From: JBFXCS01 sp050181915
Lineage (GTDB): Bacteria > Actinomycetota > Thermoleophilia > Miltoncostaeales > Miltoncostaeaceae
DNA length: 64,000 nt
Reading direction: 5' to 3'
Assembly: GCA_050181915.1 (NCBI GenBank)
Contig: JBFXCS010000001.1
Span: 930,001 to 994,000, forward strand
In this document: piece by piece, positions 1-8,154 of the stretch
Numbering within the stretch: position 1 is the stretch's first letter
How the letters are laid out: the number at the start of each line of letters is the position of its first letter
Translations under genes and position numbers: made by a program
Notes under the pieces: generated by a model
Told to the model about the DNA's origin: nothing
Databases searched by the model: none
What the model saw: the letters and a program-made list of their open reading frames with translations, nothing else

Positions 1-273
1 CGTCTCGACCCCGTAGCCCCGCCCCGCGGGAGCCGCGGGGCGGTCGTCGCCGCGCGAGCTCACCAGCAGCACCACCAGCAGCCCCGCCAGGGCGGCGAGG
101 CCGACGACGGCGCCGGCGGGCGCGATCGCGCGCCGCAGCCAGGGGCGGCGTCGCCGCGCGGGCGGGGCGGCGAGGCGCCTGCGGACGTCGCCGCGCAGGC
201 GGGCGCCCGCCTCGTCCGGCGGCTCGACCGCCCGCAGGGCGGAGCGGACGCGGTCCTCCAGGTCAGCCGGCAT
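1..273 (-). CDS. Membrane-anchored protein, probable anti-sigma partner (3' end beyond window)
   Basis: Only the first 91 codons are inside the window; the frame is open to base 1. The protein starts with about 45 charged, arginine-rich residues, followed by one strong transmembrane helix at about residues 49-72 (Ala/Val/Leu-rich) and then a Gly/Pro/Ala-rich start of an outer segment. The ATG lies inside the end of the sigma gene (11 nt overlap), so the two are translationally coupled. A short cytoplasmic domain plus one helix directly after an ECF sigma gene is the usual layout of an anti-sigma factor, but no zinc-binding HxxxCxxC motif is visible. The function is inferred from context. Confidence 0.65.
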   Translation of the reverse strand, partial: MPADLEDRVRSALRAVEPPDEAGARLRGDVRRRLAAPPARRRRPWLRRAIAPAGAVVGLAALAGLLVVLLVSSRGDDRPAAPAGRGYGVET

Positions 274-805
274 GGGGCGACTCCATGGTCTGCCTGAGGG
301 TGGCGAGGGCGCGCCCCAGGCGGGAGTTGACGGTGCCCTCGGCGACGTCGAGCAGGTCGGCGATCTCGGGCGGCGTGTAGTCGAGGCCGTAGCGCAGCAC
401 GACCACCGCCCGGTGGTCCGGCTTCAGGCCCGCGATGGCGTCGAGGAAGGCCGCGTCGAGGGGATCGACCGGCTCCGGCGCCGCCACGGCGTGGGCGGCG
501 TCCTCGGCCACCTGGGGGCGGCGCCGCCGGCGGCGCACCTCGTTGAGCGCCCGGTTCACGGTGATGCGGTGCAGCCAGGCCGCGAACGTGCCGCGCTCCG
601 GGTCGAACCGGTCGAGCCCCTGGAGGGCGGCGACGAAGGCGTCCTGCACCACGTCCTCGGCGCTCGCGTCGTCGCCGGTGATGCCGCGGGCGGCCCGCCA
701 GGCGGAGCGCCAATGGCGGGCGACCAGCGCATCGGCGGCCTCGCCGGAGCCGGCCCGGGCCTCGTCGAGGAGGGGGCGATCGACGTCGTGGATCGTGGTC
801 CTCAC
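263..805 (-). CDS. ECF-type RNA polymerase sigma factor
   Basis: 180 aa, normal length for an ECF (sigma-70 group IV) factor. Region 2 spans about residues 25-95 and includes the typical acidic stretch ASAEDVVQDAFVAAL, which contacts core polymerase and the -10 element. An Arg/Pro linker follows, then region 4 at about residues 115-170 with the helix-turn-helix DYTPPEIADLLDVAEGTVNS that reads the -35 element. The start is GTG, just after a purine-rich GAGGGGGT. The downstream overlapping membrane gene is the likely anti-sigma factor. The signal it responds to cannot be read from the sequence. Confidence 0.9.
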   Translation of the reverse strand: MRTTIHDVDRPLLDEARAGSGEAADALVARHWRSAWRAARGITGDDASAEDVVQDAFVAALQGLDRFDPERGTFAAWLHRITVNRALNEVRRRRRRPQVAEDAAHAVAAPEPVDPLDAAFLDAIAGLKPDHRAVVVLRYGLDYTPPEIADLLDVAEGTVNSRLGRALATLRQTMESPHAG

Positions 806-820
806 ACCCCCTCAACACCG

Positions 821-853
821 CGGGCGCCCGATCGCGTCCCGACCGGGCGCCCG
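821..853. promoter_or_regulatory. Pair of identical CGGGCGCCCG palindromes
   Basis: The 10-bp palindrome CGGGCGCCCG occurs at 821-830 and again at 844-853, 23 bp apart (about two helical turns), between the sigma gene start and the end of the SHOCT gene. It could be a dimeric operator in the sigma promoter or a hairpin ending the SHOCT transcript. GC-rich DNA makes such palindromes by chance fairly often. Confidence 0.3.
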
Positions 854-865
854 GCGCGTCCGAGC

Positions 866-1138
866 CTATCCCGCCCGCGGCGGCCGCTCGTCGATCACCG
901 CGACGGCGCGGCGGTACTCCTCCTCCGTCAGCTCGCCCTTCGCGAAGCGCTCGGCGAGCACGGCCCGGGCCGAGCCGCCGCCCCAGGGCGGGCCGCCGCC
1001 GCGCCGCCACCAGAAGCGGCGGCCGATGACGAACACGCTCGCCCAGAACAGAATGAAGACGCCCAGCCACACGAGACCGAACCAGGGGTGCGGCCCCCAG
1101 CCGTCGGCGTGGGCCGCCAGGTTCCCCGCGATGTCCAT
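866..1138 (-). CDS. Small membrane protein with C-terminal SHOCT domain
   Basis: 90 aa. One transmembrane helix lies at about residues 20-40 (GLVWLGVFILFWASVFVIG), followed by a Gly/Trp/Arg-rich linker. Residues 58-82 (LAERFAKGELTEEEYRRAV) match the SHOCT motif, a short helical hairpin found at the end of many bacterial membrane proteins and thought to mediate oligomerisation. A strong Shine-Dalgarno (GAGGGAGGGG) precedes the ATG. A TACCGT hexamer further upstream may be its -10 element. No specific role can be assigned. Confidence 0.8.
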   Translation of the reverse strand: MDIAGNLAAHADGWGPHPWFGLVWLGVFILFWASVFVIGRRFWWRRGGGPPWGGGSARAVLAERFAKGELTEEEYRRAVAVIDERPPRAG

Positions 1139-1220
1139 GACCCCTCCCTCTCTCGACGGTACGGGGTCATGGTCCGCCGCCGCGCGCGGCCGCGCGTCGC
1201 ACCGGGAGCGGCATCTCGAC

Positions 1221-1236
1221 TACTCCGCGGGGAGTA
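1221..1236 (-). terminator. Hairpin after the DedA gene
   Basis: TACTCC and GGAGTA form a perfect 6-bp stem with a 4-nt loop, 12 bases beyond the DedA stop codon. There is no T tract, so any terminator function is tentative. Confidence 0.3.
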
Positions 1237-1248
1237 CCCGCGGGAGGT

Positions 1249-1860
1249 CTAAGAGCCGGTCACCTGCCCCCGGCGCGCCCTGCGCCAGCCGAGCACGGCC
1301 AGCGCCGCCAGCGCCAGGACGATGACGACGCCGATCACGGTGCTCGCCGGGCCGAGGCGCTCCTCCACCGAGCGCCACGACTCGTCGAGGGCCCAGCCCA
1401 GGCCGATGAGGCCCGCGTTCCAGAGGGCGCTGCCGACCGCGGTGAGGAGCGTGAACTTCCACAGCGGGAACCGCGCGAGCCCCGCGGGCAGCGACACGGC
1501 GCTGCGGGCGAGCGGCACGAACCGGCCCACCAGGACCGTCGGCGCCCCCCACCGCTCCATCCACGCCTCCAGGCGCTCCAGGCGCTCCGGCCCCGCCCCC
1601 AGCCGATGGCCGTGGCGCGCCACCAGCGGGCGGCCGCCGCGCTGCGCGATCGCGTACAGCACCAGCGCCCCGGCCAGCGACCCGGCGGTGCTGGAGAGCA
1701 CGGCGAGCGGGAACGACATGCCGCCCTCGGCGATCACGAAACCGGCGAAGGGCAGGATCACCTCGCTCGGAATCGGGGGGAAGACGCACTCGAGGAGCAT
1801 CAGGAGCGCCAGCCCCACGTACCCCATCGCGTCGATGACCTGGGTCACCCAGTCGGTCAC
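1249..1860 (-). CDS. DedA/VTT-family membrane protein
   Basis: 203 aa with several hydrophobic helices, the usual size of DedA proteins, which are implicated in undecaprenyl-phosphate or phospholipid flipping and membrane homeostasis. Family signatures are visible: the N-terminal ECVFPPIPSEVILPFAG segment (re-entrant loop with the conserved Glu/Pro) and VGRFVPLARSAVSLPAG in the centre, with the conserved F/G-R-x-x-P arginine. The start is GTG with no Shine-Dalgarno; TACCGT lies 8 nt upstream, suggesting a leaderless mRNA. It stands alone between the SHOCT gene and the kdp operon. Confidence 0.9.
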   Translation of the reverse strand: MTDWVTQVIDAMGYVGLALLMLLECVFPPIPSEVILPFAGFVIAEGGMSFPLAVLSSTAGSLAGALVLYAIAQRGGRPLVARHGHRLGAGPERLERLEAWMERWGAPTVLVGRFVPLARSAVSLPAGLARFPLWKFTLLTAVGSALWNAGLIGLGWALDESWRSVEERLGPASTVIGVVIVLALAALAVLGWRRARRGQVTGS

Positions 1861-1868
1861 GGCCGTTC

Positions 1869-1874
1869 ACGGTA
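1869..1874 (-). promoter_or_regulatory. Candidate -10 element, leaderless start of the DedA gene
   Basis: TACCGT ends 8 nt before the GTG start and no Shine-Dalgarno is present between them. Confidence 0.4.
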
Positions 1875-1925
1875 GCAGCGCCGTCGAGGGCGGCCACCGC
1901 CCGGCCGTATAGCCGCCGCGACGAC

Positions 1926-2363
1926 CTACCGGGCGCCTCCGGAGGGGATCGGCGCGGGGCGCACGATCACCACGTCCGCCGGCGCCCGGTCGAGCAGCAG
2001 CTCCACCTGGGCGCGCATCCCGTCGACGGACGCGCCGCCCGGGATCTCCAGCACGACGCTGGAGAAGGGCTCCTGCGCGAGGGTCGCGAGGACGCCCTCG
2101 GCGAACGACCGGGCGCGCACCAGGCGGGTGTCGAACCCGCCCCGCGCCGCGCCGCGGTCGCGTTCGGCGGCGTCGAGGACGCCGCAGGCCTCGTCGACGG
2201 CCCGCGCCAGCGACGCGTCGAGCGGCTGGGCGAGCGGCACGACCATGATCGAGGCCAGCACCACCTCCCCGTCGCGCCCGGCCAGCTCCGCCGCGCAGCG
2301 CAGCGCGGCCCCCGGCCGGCGCCGATGATCGGTCGCCACCAGCACCCGTGCGCCGCCGCTCAC
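1926..2363 (-). CDS. Universal stress protein (UspA) family protein, last gene of the kdp operon
   Basis: 145 aa, the size of a single Usp domain. It opens with the beta-strand ARVLVATDHRRRPGAALRCA and ends with a strand containing DVVIVRP, as in UspA-fold nucleotide-binding proteins. The canonical G-x2-G-x9-G ATP loop is not obvious, so ATP binding is doubtful. The GTG start overlaps the TGA of the KdpD-like gene (GTGA), so it is translationally coupled. Full-length KdpD proteins carry a Usp domain between the sensor and membrane parts. Here the upstream gene already has one, making this an additional copy that may bind the same signal (for example c-di-AMP or ATP). Confidence 0.8.
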   Translation of the reverse strand: MSGGARVLVATDHRRRPGAALRCAAELAGRDGEVVLASIMVVPLAQPLDASLARAVDEACGVLDAAERDRGAARGGFDTRLVRARSFAEGVLATLAQEPFSSVVLEIPGGASVDGMRAQVELLLDRAPADVVIVRPAPIPSGGAR

Positions 2364-3472
2364 CCGTCCTCCCCGTCCCCCGTCCCGGTCGCCCGCCGCC
2401 GGTCGGCGATGAGCAGGATGTCCACGCCCTCCAGGCGCTCCAGCAGCGCCGACAGCAGATCGCCGCGCATCCGGCCCAGCACGCCGCCGCGATGCGGCAC
2501 GGCCATCGCCAGCCGGGTCACGCCCCGCTCGGCGACCATCCCGATCACCGTGTCGGCCAGCTCCGCCTCGTGCACCAGCGTGAAGTGGGCCCCCAGCGTC
2601 ACCGCCAGGCCGCGCGCCAGGTCGCGCTGTCGCACGCCCTCCTCGTCGAGGCGCCCCTCCGGGCAGATCACGTCGAGCTCGGCCCCCAGGCGCCGGGCGG
2701 TGCGCCACGCCATGCGGATGAGCCGCTGGGCCCCGGGCCGGGGCCGGGCGATCACCATCACCCGGTCCGAGATCTCGGCGGGGGCGCCGCGCAGCACCAC
2801 CCGCTCGCCCGGCGTGTCGCGGGCGAGCTGGGCGTCCACCGCCCCCGCCACCTCGCGCAGCGCCACCTCGCGCAGCGCGCTGAGGTTCTGGGTGGTGAAG
2901 AAGTTGAGCAGGGCCGCGTCGACCCGCTCGGCCGGGTAGACCTTGCCGGCCCGCAGCCGGGCCTGGAGGGCGGACGGCGGCAGGTCGATGAGCTCCAGCT
3001 CGTCGGCGTCGAGCAGCACCCGGTCGGGGATCGTCTCGCGCACCCGCACGCCGGTGAGCTCGAACACGCGGTCGTTGAGGCTCTCGATGTGCTGCACGTT
3101 GACGGTCGAGAGCACGTCGATGCCGGCGCCGAGCAGGTCCTGGATGTCCGCGTAGCGGCGCTCGTGCCGCATGCCCGGCGCGTTCGTGTGGGCCAGCTCG
3201 TCGACCAGGGCCACCTCGGGGGCGCGGGCGAGCACCGCGTCGAGGTCCATGTCGCGCAGCGCCAGCCCGCGGTGCTCGACCACGACCGGCGGCACCACCG
3301 GTATGCCCTGCGCCATCGCGGCGGTCTCGGGCCGTCCGTGGGGCTCCAGCCAGCCGATCACCACGTCCTCGCCGTCGCGCAGGCGCTCCTGCCCCTCCTC
3401 CAGCATCGCGTAGGTCTTGCCGACCCCCGCCGCCATGCCCACGTACACCTTCAGCCGCGCCCCCGGTGCCAT
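2360..3472 (-). CDS. kdpD: Truncated KdpD: N-terminal sensor domain plus Usp domain, no kinase
   Basis: 370 aa, against about 850-900 for a full KdpD. Residues 1-215 are the KdpD sensor domain with the Walker A-like GMAAGVGKTYAML and the ALVDELAHTNAPG Walker B region. Residues 230-355 are a Usp domain. The four-helix membrane part and histidine kinase are absent; a separate protein at 10564-11967 has exactly those parts. Short stand-alone KdpD proteins are known in some cyanobacteria and Deinococcus. The ATG is 4 bp from the end of the MITE-like insertion, and no Shine-Dalgarno is seen in front of it. This fits a junction with kdpB that used to be tightly coupled. Confidence 0.88.
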   Translation of the reverse strand: MAPGARLKVYVGMAAGVGKTYAMLEEGQERLRDGEDVVIGWLEPHGRPETAAMAQGIPVVPPVVVEHRGLALRDMDLDAVLARAPEVALVDELAHTNAPGMRHERRYADIQDLLGAGIDVLSTVNVQHIESLNDRVFELTGVRVRETIPDRVLLDADELELIDLPPSALQARLRAGKVYPAERVDAALLNFFTTQNLSALREVALREVAGAVDAQLARDTPGERVVLRGAPAEISDRVMVIARPRPGAQRLIRMAWRTARRLGAELDVICPEGRLDEEGVRQRDLARGLAVTLGAHFTLVHEAELADTVIGMVAERGVTRLAMAVPHRGGVLGRMRGDLLSALLERLEGVDILLIADRRRATGTGDGEDG

Positions 3473-3476
3473 GCGC

Positions 3477-3639
3477 TAGTGCCCTGAGTCGTAAGTTCGT
3501 ACGCAGTTCCCGAGCGAATCGCAAGGGAGGCAAGGACGCAGATCTTCCCCGATATCGCGAATATCGGGGAAGTCGAGGACGCCGCATCGCGCCGCGATGC
3601 AGCCGGGAACCGCCACGCAATTTGCGACTCGGGACACTA
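3477..3639. mobile_element. MITE-like element with terminal inverted repeats and TA duplication
   Basis: A 159-bp non-coding element (3479-3637) lies between kdpB and kdpD, bounded on both sides by TA. Its ends are GTGCCCTGAGTCGTAA and the complement of GTGTCCCGAGTCGCAA (13 of 16 identical); the similarity continues weakly for another 20 bp. Nested inside are a perfect 12-bp stem (3544-3555 with 3561-3572, CTTCCCCGATAT) and a 7-bp stem (3584-3590 with 3594-3600). TA duplication and short inverted ends suggest mobilisation by an IS630/mariner-type transposase, which is inference. Removing the element and one TA gives TAG-CGC-ATG between kdpB and kdpD. The element supplies the last base of the present kdpB stop codon. 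Confidence 0.72.
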
Positions 3640-5706
3640 GGCCCCGAGCACGCCGTGGATCAGCAGGTCGAGGAGCTTGATCCCGAGGAAGGGCGCCACC
3701 ACGCCGCCCGCGCCGTAGATCAGCAGGTTGCGGCGCAGGAGGCGCGTCGCCCCGATCGCCCGGTACCTCACCCCGCGCAGCGCCAGCGGCACCAGCGCCG
3801 GGATGATCAGGGCGTTGAAGACGATCGCCGAGATGATCGCGCTGCGCGGGGTGCCCAGGTCCATCACGTCGAGGGCGTCGAGGGGGCCCGTCTCCCCCGG
3901 GCGGGCGGCGTAGGCGGTCGCGAACACGGCGGGCAGGATCGCGAAGTACTTCGCGATGTCGTTGGCGATCGAGAAGGTGGTGAGGGCGCCGCGGGTGATG
4001 AGCAGCTGCTTGCCCACCTCCACCACCTCGATGAGCTTCGTGGGGTCCGAGTCGAGGTCGACCATGTTGCCGGCCTCCTTCGCCGCCACCGTACCCGTGT
4101 TCATCGCCACGCCGACGTCGGCCTGGGCGAGGGCGGGCGCGTCGTTGGTGCCGTCGCCGGTCATCGCGACCAGGTGCCCCTTGCCCTGCTCCTCGCGGAT
4201 CAGGGCCATCTTGTCCTCGGGCGTGGCCTGGGCCAGGAAGTCGTCGACCCCGGCCTCGGCGGCGATCGCGGCCGCGGTGAGGCGGTTGTCGCCGGTGATC
4301 ATCACCGTGCGGATGCCCATCCGCCGCAGCTCGCCGAAGCGCCGGCTCATGCCCTCCTTCACCACGTCCTTCAGGTGGATCACGCCGAGCGCCGTGGAGG
4401 CGCGGGCCACCACGAGGGGCGTGCCGCCGGCCCGGGCGACGCGCTCCACCTCGGCGGTGAGCCCCTCGGGGATGGCGCCGCCCTGGCGCGCCACCCACGC
4501 CCCGACCGCGTCGGCGGCGCCCTTGCGGATCGCGACGCCGCCGCTCTCGACGCCGCTCATCCGCGTCTCGGCGCTGAAGGGGACGAACTCCAGGCCCCGC
4601 GCGACCTCCTCGCGCTCGCGCAGGCCGAACCGCTCCTTGGCGAGCACCACGATGGAGCGCCCCTCGGGCGTCTCGTCGGCGAGGGAGGCGAGCTGCGACG
4701 CCTCGGCCAGCTCCCGCTCGTCGACCCCGTCGGCGGGGATGAACTCCGCCGCCTGGCGGTTGCCGAGCGTGATGGTGCCGGTCTTGTCGAGCAGGAGCGT
4801 GTCGACGTCCCCCGCCGCCTCCACCGCCCGGCCGCTCATCGCCAGCACGTTGCGCTGCACCAGGCGGTCCATGCCGGCGATGCCGATGGCCGACAGCAGC
4901 GCCCCGATGGTGGTGGGGATGAGCGCGACCAGCAGCGCGATCAGCACGGTCAGGGACACCTCGCTGCCGGCGTAGGTGACCATCGGCCGCAGCGTCGCCG
5001 TGACCACCAGGAACACGATCGTGAGGCCGGCGATGAGGATGTTGAGGGCGATCTCGTTCGGCGTCTTGCGGCGCGCCGTGCCCTCGACGAGGGCGATCAT
5101 GCGGTCGAGGAAGCTCCCGCCCGGCTCCTGGGTGATGCGCACCACGATGCGGTCCGACAGCACGCGGGTGCCGCCGGTGACCGCGCTGCGGTCGCCGCCC
5201 GACTCGCGGATCACGGGGGCCGACTCGCCGGTGATCGCCGACTCGTCCACCGACGCGACGCCCTCGACCACCTCCCCGTCCCCGGGGATCTGGTCGCCGG
5301 CCTCGCACACCACGAGGTCGCCGGGGCGCAGCTCCGGCGCGGGCACCGCGTCCTCGCCGCCGCCGTCGCGCAGCCGGCGGGCGGTCATCTCACGGCGCGT
5401 CGCCCGCAGGGCGCTGGCCTGGGCCCTGCCGCGCCCCTCGGCGACGGCCTCGGCGAAGTTCGCGAACAGCACCGTCAGCCAGAGCCACAGGGCGACGACC
5501 CCGGTGAACCAGAGCCCGTCGGTGCGGCCGCGGACGAGGTCGGCGAGGAAGATGCCGCTGGTGACGGCGCTGCCCACCTCCACCACGAACATCACGGGGT
5601 TGCGCAGCTGGATCCGCGGGTCGAGCTTGCGGAGCGACGCGGCGAGCGCCGGGACGACGATGTCGGCGCCGAACAGGCCGGGCCGGGTGCGTGACGGGCT
5701 CGTCAT
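3637..5706 (-). CDS. kdpB: K+-transporting P-type ATPase subunit KdpB
   Basis: 689 aa, full length. KdpB is the catalytic subunit of the KdpFABC high-affinity potassium pump in the cytoplasmic membrane. The phosphorylation motif LLLDKTGTITLGN, the actuator loop AITGESAPVIRESGGD, the ATP-domain KGA region, MITGDN and the hinge MTGDGTNDAPALAQADVG are all intact, with membrane helices at both ends. The ATG overlaps the kdpC stop (ATGA). The normal order is kdpF-A-B-C; here kdpB follows kdpC. The C-terminus is of normal length, ending right at the border of the MITE-like element. Confidence 0.97.
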   Translation of the reverse strand: MTSPSRTRPGLFGADIVVPALAASLRKLDPRIQLRNPVMFVVEVGSAVTSGIFLADLVRGRTDGLWFTGVVALWLWLTVLFANFAEAVAEGRGRAQASALRATRREMTARRLRDGGGEDAVPAPELRPGDLVVCEAGDQIPGDGEVVEGVASVDESAITGESAPVIRESGGDRSAVTGGTRVLSDRIVVRITQEPGGSFLDRMIALVEGTARRKTPNEIALNILIAGLTIVFLVVTATLRPMVTYAGSEVSLTVLIALLVALIPTTIGALLSAIGIAGMDRLVQRNVLAMSGRAVEAAGDVDTLLLDKTGTITLGNRQAAEFIPADGVDERELAEASQLASLADETPEGRSIVVLAKERFGLREREEVARGLEFVPFSAETRMSGVESGGVAIRKGAADAVGAWVARQGGAIPEGLTAEVERVARAGGTPLVVARASTALGVIHLKDVVKEGMSRRFGELRRMGIRTVMITGDNRLTAAAIAAEAGVDDFLAQATPEDKMALIREEQGKGHLVAMTGDGTNDAPALAQADVGVAMNTGTVAAKEAGNMVDLDSDPTKLIEVVEVGKQLLITRGALTTFSIANDIAKYFAILPAVFATAYAARPGETGPLDALDVMDLGTPRSAIISAIVFNALIIPALVPLALRGVRYRAIGATRLLRRNLLIYGAGGVVAPFLGIKLLDLLIHGVLGA

Positions 5707-6311
5707 CGGCGCGGCGGGCCGGCGAGCCGGTCGAGGTCGAGGTTGAGCAGGAGCACGTTGACGCCGGGCTCGCCGAACAGGCCGAGCGAGCGGCCGCTGG
5801 TGCGGTCGTCGATCAGATCGAGCAGCTCCGGCAGCGGGTAGTCGCGCACGGCGGCCACGCGTGTCGCCTGGAGGCGGGCGTTCGCCACCGTGATGTCCGG
5901 GTCGATGCCCGAGCCGGAGGTGGTGATCATGTCCACCGGCAGGTCCTGCGCCCGCAGGCCCGGGTCGTAGGGCCGCTCGAGGGCGAGGGCGTCGGCGATG
6001 TAGCCGTCCACCGCCTCCTTCAGGGCCAGGGTGTTCGGCCCGAGGTTGGCGAAGGTCGTGGCCGACGGGTCGTCCGGCGGCGTGGTGGCCGACGGGCGGC
6101 TGTGGAAGTAGGCCGGCGAGGTGAAGGACTGCCCCGCCAGGCGCGAGCCGACCACCCGCCCGTCGAGCCTCACCAGGTCGCCGTCGGCCCTGTCGGGGAA
6201 CAGCACCCGGGCCGCCCCGGTCATGGCCAGCGGGTAGAGGATGCCGAGCAGGACGGTGAGGACGGCCATCATCCCCAGCCCCGCCGCGATCGGCTGCAGG
6301 GCGCGGCGCAT
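5703..6311 (-). CDS. kdpC: K+-transporting ATPase subunit KdpC
   Basis: 202 aa. KdpC is a single-span periplasmic-facing subunit that stabilises the pump. The N-terminal helix (about residues 10-30) is followed by the conserved GSRLAGQSFTSPAYFHSRPS block, then SGSGIDPDITVANARLQ and a C-terminal VNVLLLNLDLDRL. These are the standard KdpC signatures. The ATG overlaps the kdpA stop codon by four bases, and the TGA overlaps the kdpB start in the same way, so the three subunits are translationally chained. Its position ahead of kdpB is unusual. Confidence 0.95.
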   Translation of the reverse strand: MRRALQPIAAGLGMMAVLTVLLGILYPLAMTGAARVLFPDRADGDLVRLDGRVVGSRLAGQSFTSPAYFHSRPSATTPPDDPSATTFANLGPNTLALKEAVDGYIADALALERPYDPGLRAQDLPVDMITTSGSGIDPDITVANARLQATRVAAVRDYPLPELLDLIDDRTSGRSLGLFGEPGVNVLLLNLDLDRLAGPPRR

Positions 6312-8065
6312 CAGAAGGGGCTCCCGGAGAGCTCGGTGGCGATCGGGCCCAGCGCGAGCGCCGGGATGAAGTTGAGGGCCGCCACCAGGACGATCACGAA
6401 GATGAGCGTCGCCACGAAGGTCGGCGTGGTGGTGCGCAGGGTGCCGGCGCTCGTCGGGACGGGCTCCTTGCGGGCGAGGGCGCCGGCCAGGGCGAGCACG
6501 GCGAGCAGCGGCAGGAACCTGCCGAGCAGCATCGCGACGCCGCCGAGGGTGGCCGACAGCTCGGTGACGCCGTAGCCGGCGAAGGCGCTGCCGTTGTTGT
6601 TGAACTGGGAGGCGTAGGCGTAGAACGCCTCCGAGAAGCCCTGCGGCCCGGCGTTGAGGATCGACGCGGTGCCGGCGTCGGTGGTGACGGCCACGGCGAG
6701 CATGACGAGCAGCCCGACCGGCATCACCAGGATCCCGATCATGGTCAGCTTGATCTCGCGGGCGCCGATCTTCTTGCCCAGGTACTCGGGCGTGCGGCCC
6801 ACCATCAGCCCGGCGATGAACACCGCCACGATGACGAACAGCAGCATCCCGTAGAGGCCGGAGCCGACGCCGCCGGGGGCGACCTCGCCGAGCGTCATGA
6901 GGGCGAGCGCCGCGGCGCCGCCGCCGCCGGTGAGGGCGTCGTGGCCCCCGTCGACGGCCCCGGTCGACGTCCCGGTGGTGACCGCGGCGAACAGCGCCGT
7001 GGAGACCGGCCCGAACCGCACCTCCTTGTCGCTCATGTTGCCGCCCGCCTGGTCGGCGGTGGCCGACAGCTCCACCCCGGTGCCCTGCAGCACCTCCGAG
7101 CCGCGCTGCTCGAAGGGCACGATCACCGCGATCGCCACCACCAGGATGGCCATCATGGTCGCGAACACCGCCCACCCCTGGCGCTGCGCGCCCACCATGC
7201 GGCCGAACGTGTAGGTGAGGGCGAAGGCGATCGCCACCTCCGCGAGCAGCTCGATGTAGTTGGTGAGCGGCGTCGGGTTCTCGAAGGGGACGGCCGAGTT
7301 CGAGTTGTAGTAGCCGCCGCCGTTGGTGCCGACGTGCTTGATCGCGATCTGCGACGCGACCGGGCCGCGGTAGATCGTCTGGGTGGCCGGCTGCCCGGCG
7401 TCGTCGGTGGCGCCGAGGGTGCGCGCCTCCAGGGTCCGGTACGTCACCGGGTCGTCGAAGGTCTGGATCACGCCCTGGGAGCCGAGCACGAGGCCGACCA
7501 CGATCGCCAGCGGCAGCAGCAGGTAGAGCGTGATGCGGACCAGGTCCGACCAGAAGTTGCCGAGCGCGTCCGTGCCGCGCCGGGCGAACCCGCGGATCAC
7601 CGCGGCCAGCACGGCCAGGCCCACGGCCGCCGACGCGAAGTTCTGCACGGCGAGGCCGGCCATCTGGCTGAGGTACGAGAGGGTCGCCTCACCGCCGTAG
7701 AACTGCCAGTTGGTGTTGGTGAGGAAGCTGGCCGCCGTGTTGAACGAGGTGAACCAGCCCATGCCGGGGTAGCCGGCGGGGTTGAGCGGCAGGTGGCCCT
7801 GCAGGCGCAGGATCGCGTACAGCACCGCGAAGCCCGCGACGCTGAACCCGAGCACCGCCAGGCCGTACGCCCGCCAGCCCTGCTCCTTCGCCGCGTCGAT
7901 GCGCAGCAGGCGCGGGATCCCGCGCTCCACGGGCCCGAGCACGCGGCCCAGCACGGGGATGCGCCGCCCCTCGAACACCCACGCGATGTAGATGCCGAGC
8001 GGCGGTGTGAGCGCCGCCACCAGGAGCAGGAACACGACGATCTGCGCCACGCCGTTCGCGGACAT
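6311..8065 (-). CDS. kdpA: K+-transporting ATPase channel subunit KdpA
   Basis: 584 aa with about ten membrane helices, the potassium-selective channel subunit of KdpFABC and a member of the superfamily of K+ transporters. The four selectivity-filter loops are recognisable: TNTNWQFYGGE, KHVGTNGGGYYNSNSAVPFEN, TTGTSTGAVDGGHDALTGGG and NNNGSAFAGYG. The N-terminus matches other KdpA proteins (TPPLGIYIAWVFEG). The ATG overlaps the kdpF stop codon. Confidence 0.97.
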   Translation of the reverse strand: MSANGVAQIVVFLLLVAALTPPLGIYIAWVFEGRRIPVLGRVLGPVERGIPRLLRIDAAKEQGWRAYGLAVLGFSVAGFAVLYAILRLQGHLPLNPAGYPGMGWFTSFNTAASFLTNTNWQFYGGEATLSYLSQMAGLAVQNFASAAVGLAVLAAVIRGFARRGTDALGNFWSDLVRITLYLLLPLAIVVGLVLGSQGVIQTFDDPVTYRTLEARTLGATDDAGQPATQTIYRGPVASQIAIKHVGTNGGGYYNSNSAVPFENPTPLTNYIELLAEVAIAFALTYTFGRMVGAQRQGWAVFATMMAILVVAIAVIVPFEQRGSEVLQGTGVELSATADQAGGNMSDKEVRFGPVSTALFAAVTTGTSTGAVDGGHDALTGGGGAAALALMTLGEVAPGGVGSGLYGMLLFVIVAVFIAGLMVGRTPEYLGKKIGAREIKLTMIGILVMPVGLLVMLAVAVTTDAGTASILNAGPQGFSEAFYAYASQFNNNGSAFAGYGVTELSATLGGVAMLLGRFLPLLAVLALAGALARKEPVPTSAGTLRTTTPTFVATLIFVIVLVAALNFIPALALGPIATELSGSPF

Positions 8066-8154
8066 CAGAAGCGCTCCGGCCTGAACAGCGCGTAGCAGAG
8101 GTAGCCGAACAGCAGAGCCGCGACGGCCAGGGCGGCGATGTCGCCCGCGCCCAC
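8065..8154 (-). CDS. kdpF: KdpF small membrane subunit
   Basis: 29 aa, one transmembrane helix. The ending GYLCYALFRPERF is the hallmark of KdpF, the small lipid-like stabilising subunit of the Kdp pump. The GTG start shares one base with the TAG stop of the preceding mini-ORF. Its own TGA overlaps the kdpA ATG, so it sits in an unbroken coupled chain. Confidence 0.85.
   Translation of the reverse strand: MGAGDIAALAVAALLFGYLCYALFRPERF

Noticed and set aside
3544..3600. The two hairpins in the kdpB-kdpD gap as a simple intrinsic terminator
   Set aside because: No T tract follows either stem, and the outer inverted repeats with TA flanks explain the structure better as an inserted element.
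3466..5694. Long open frames on the plus strand opposite kdpB, kdpA and many other genes (up to more than 700 codons)
   Set aside because: High GC removes stop codons; the frames lack family motifs and have Arg/Pro/His-rich composition, while the minus-strand genes carry intact catalytic motifs.
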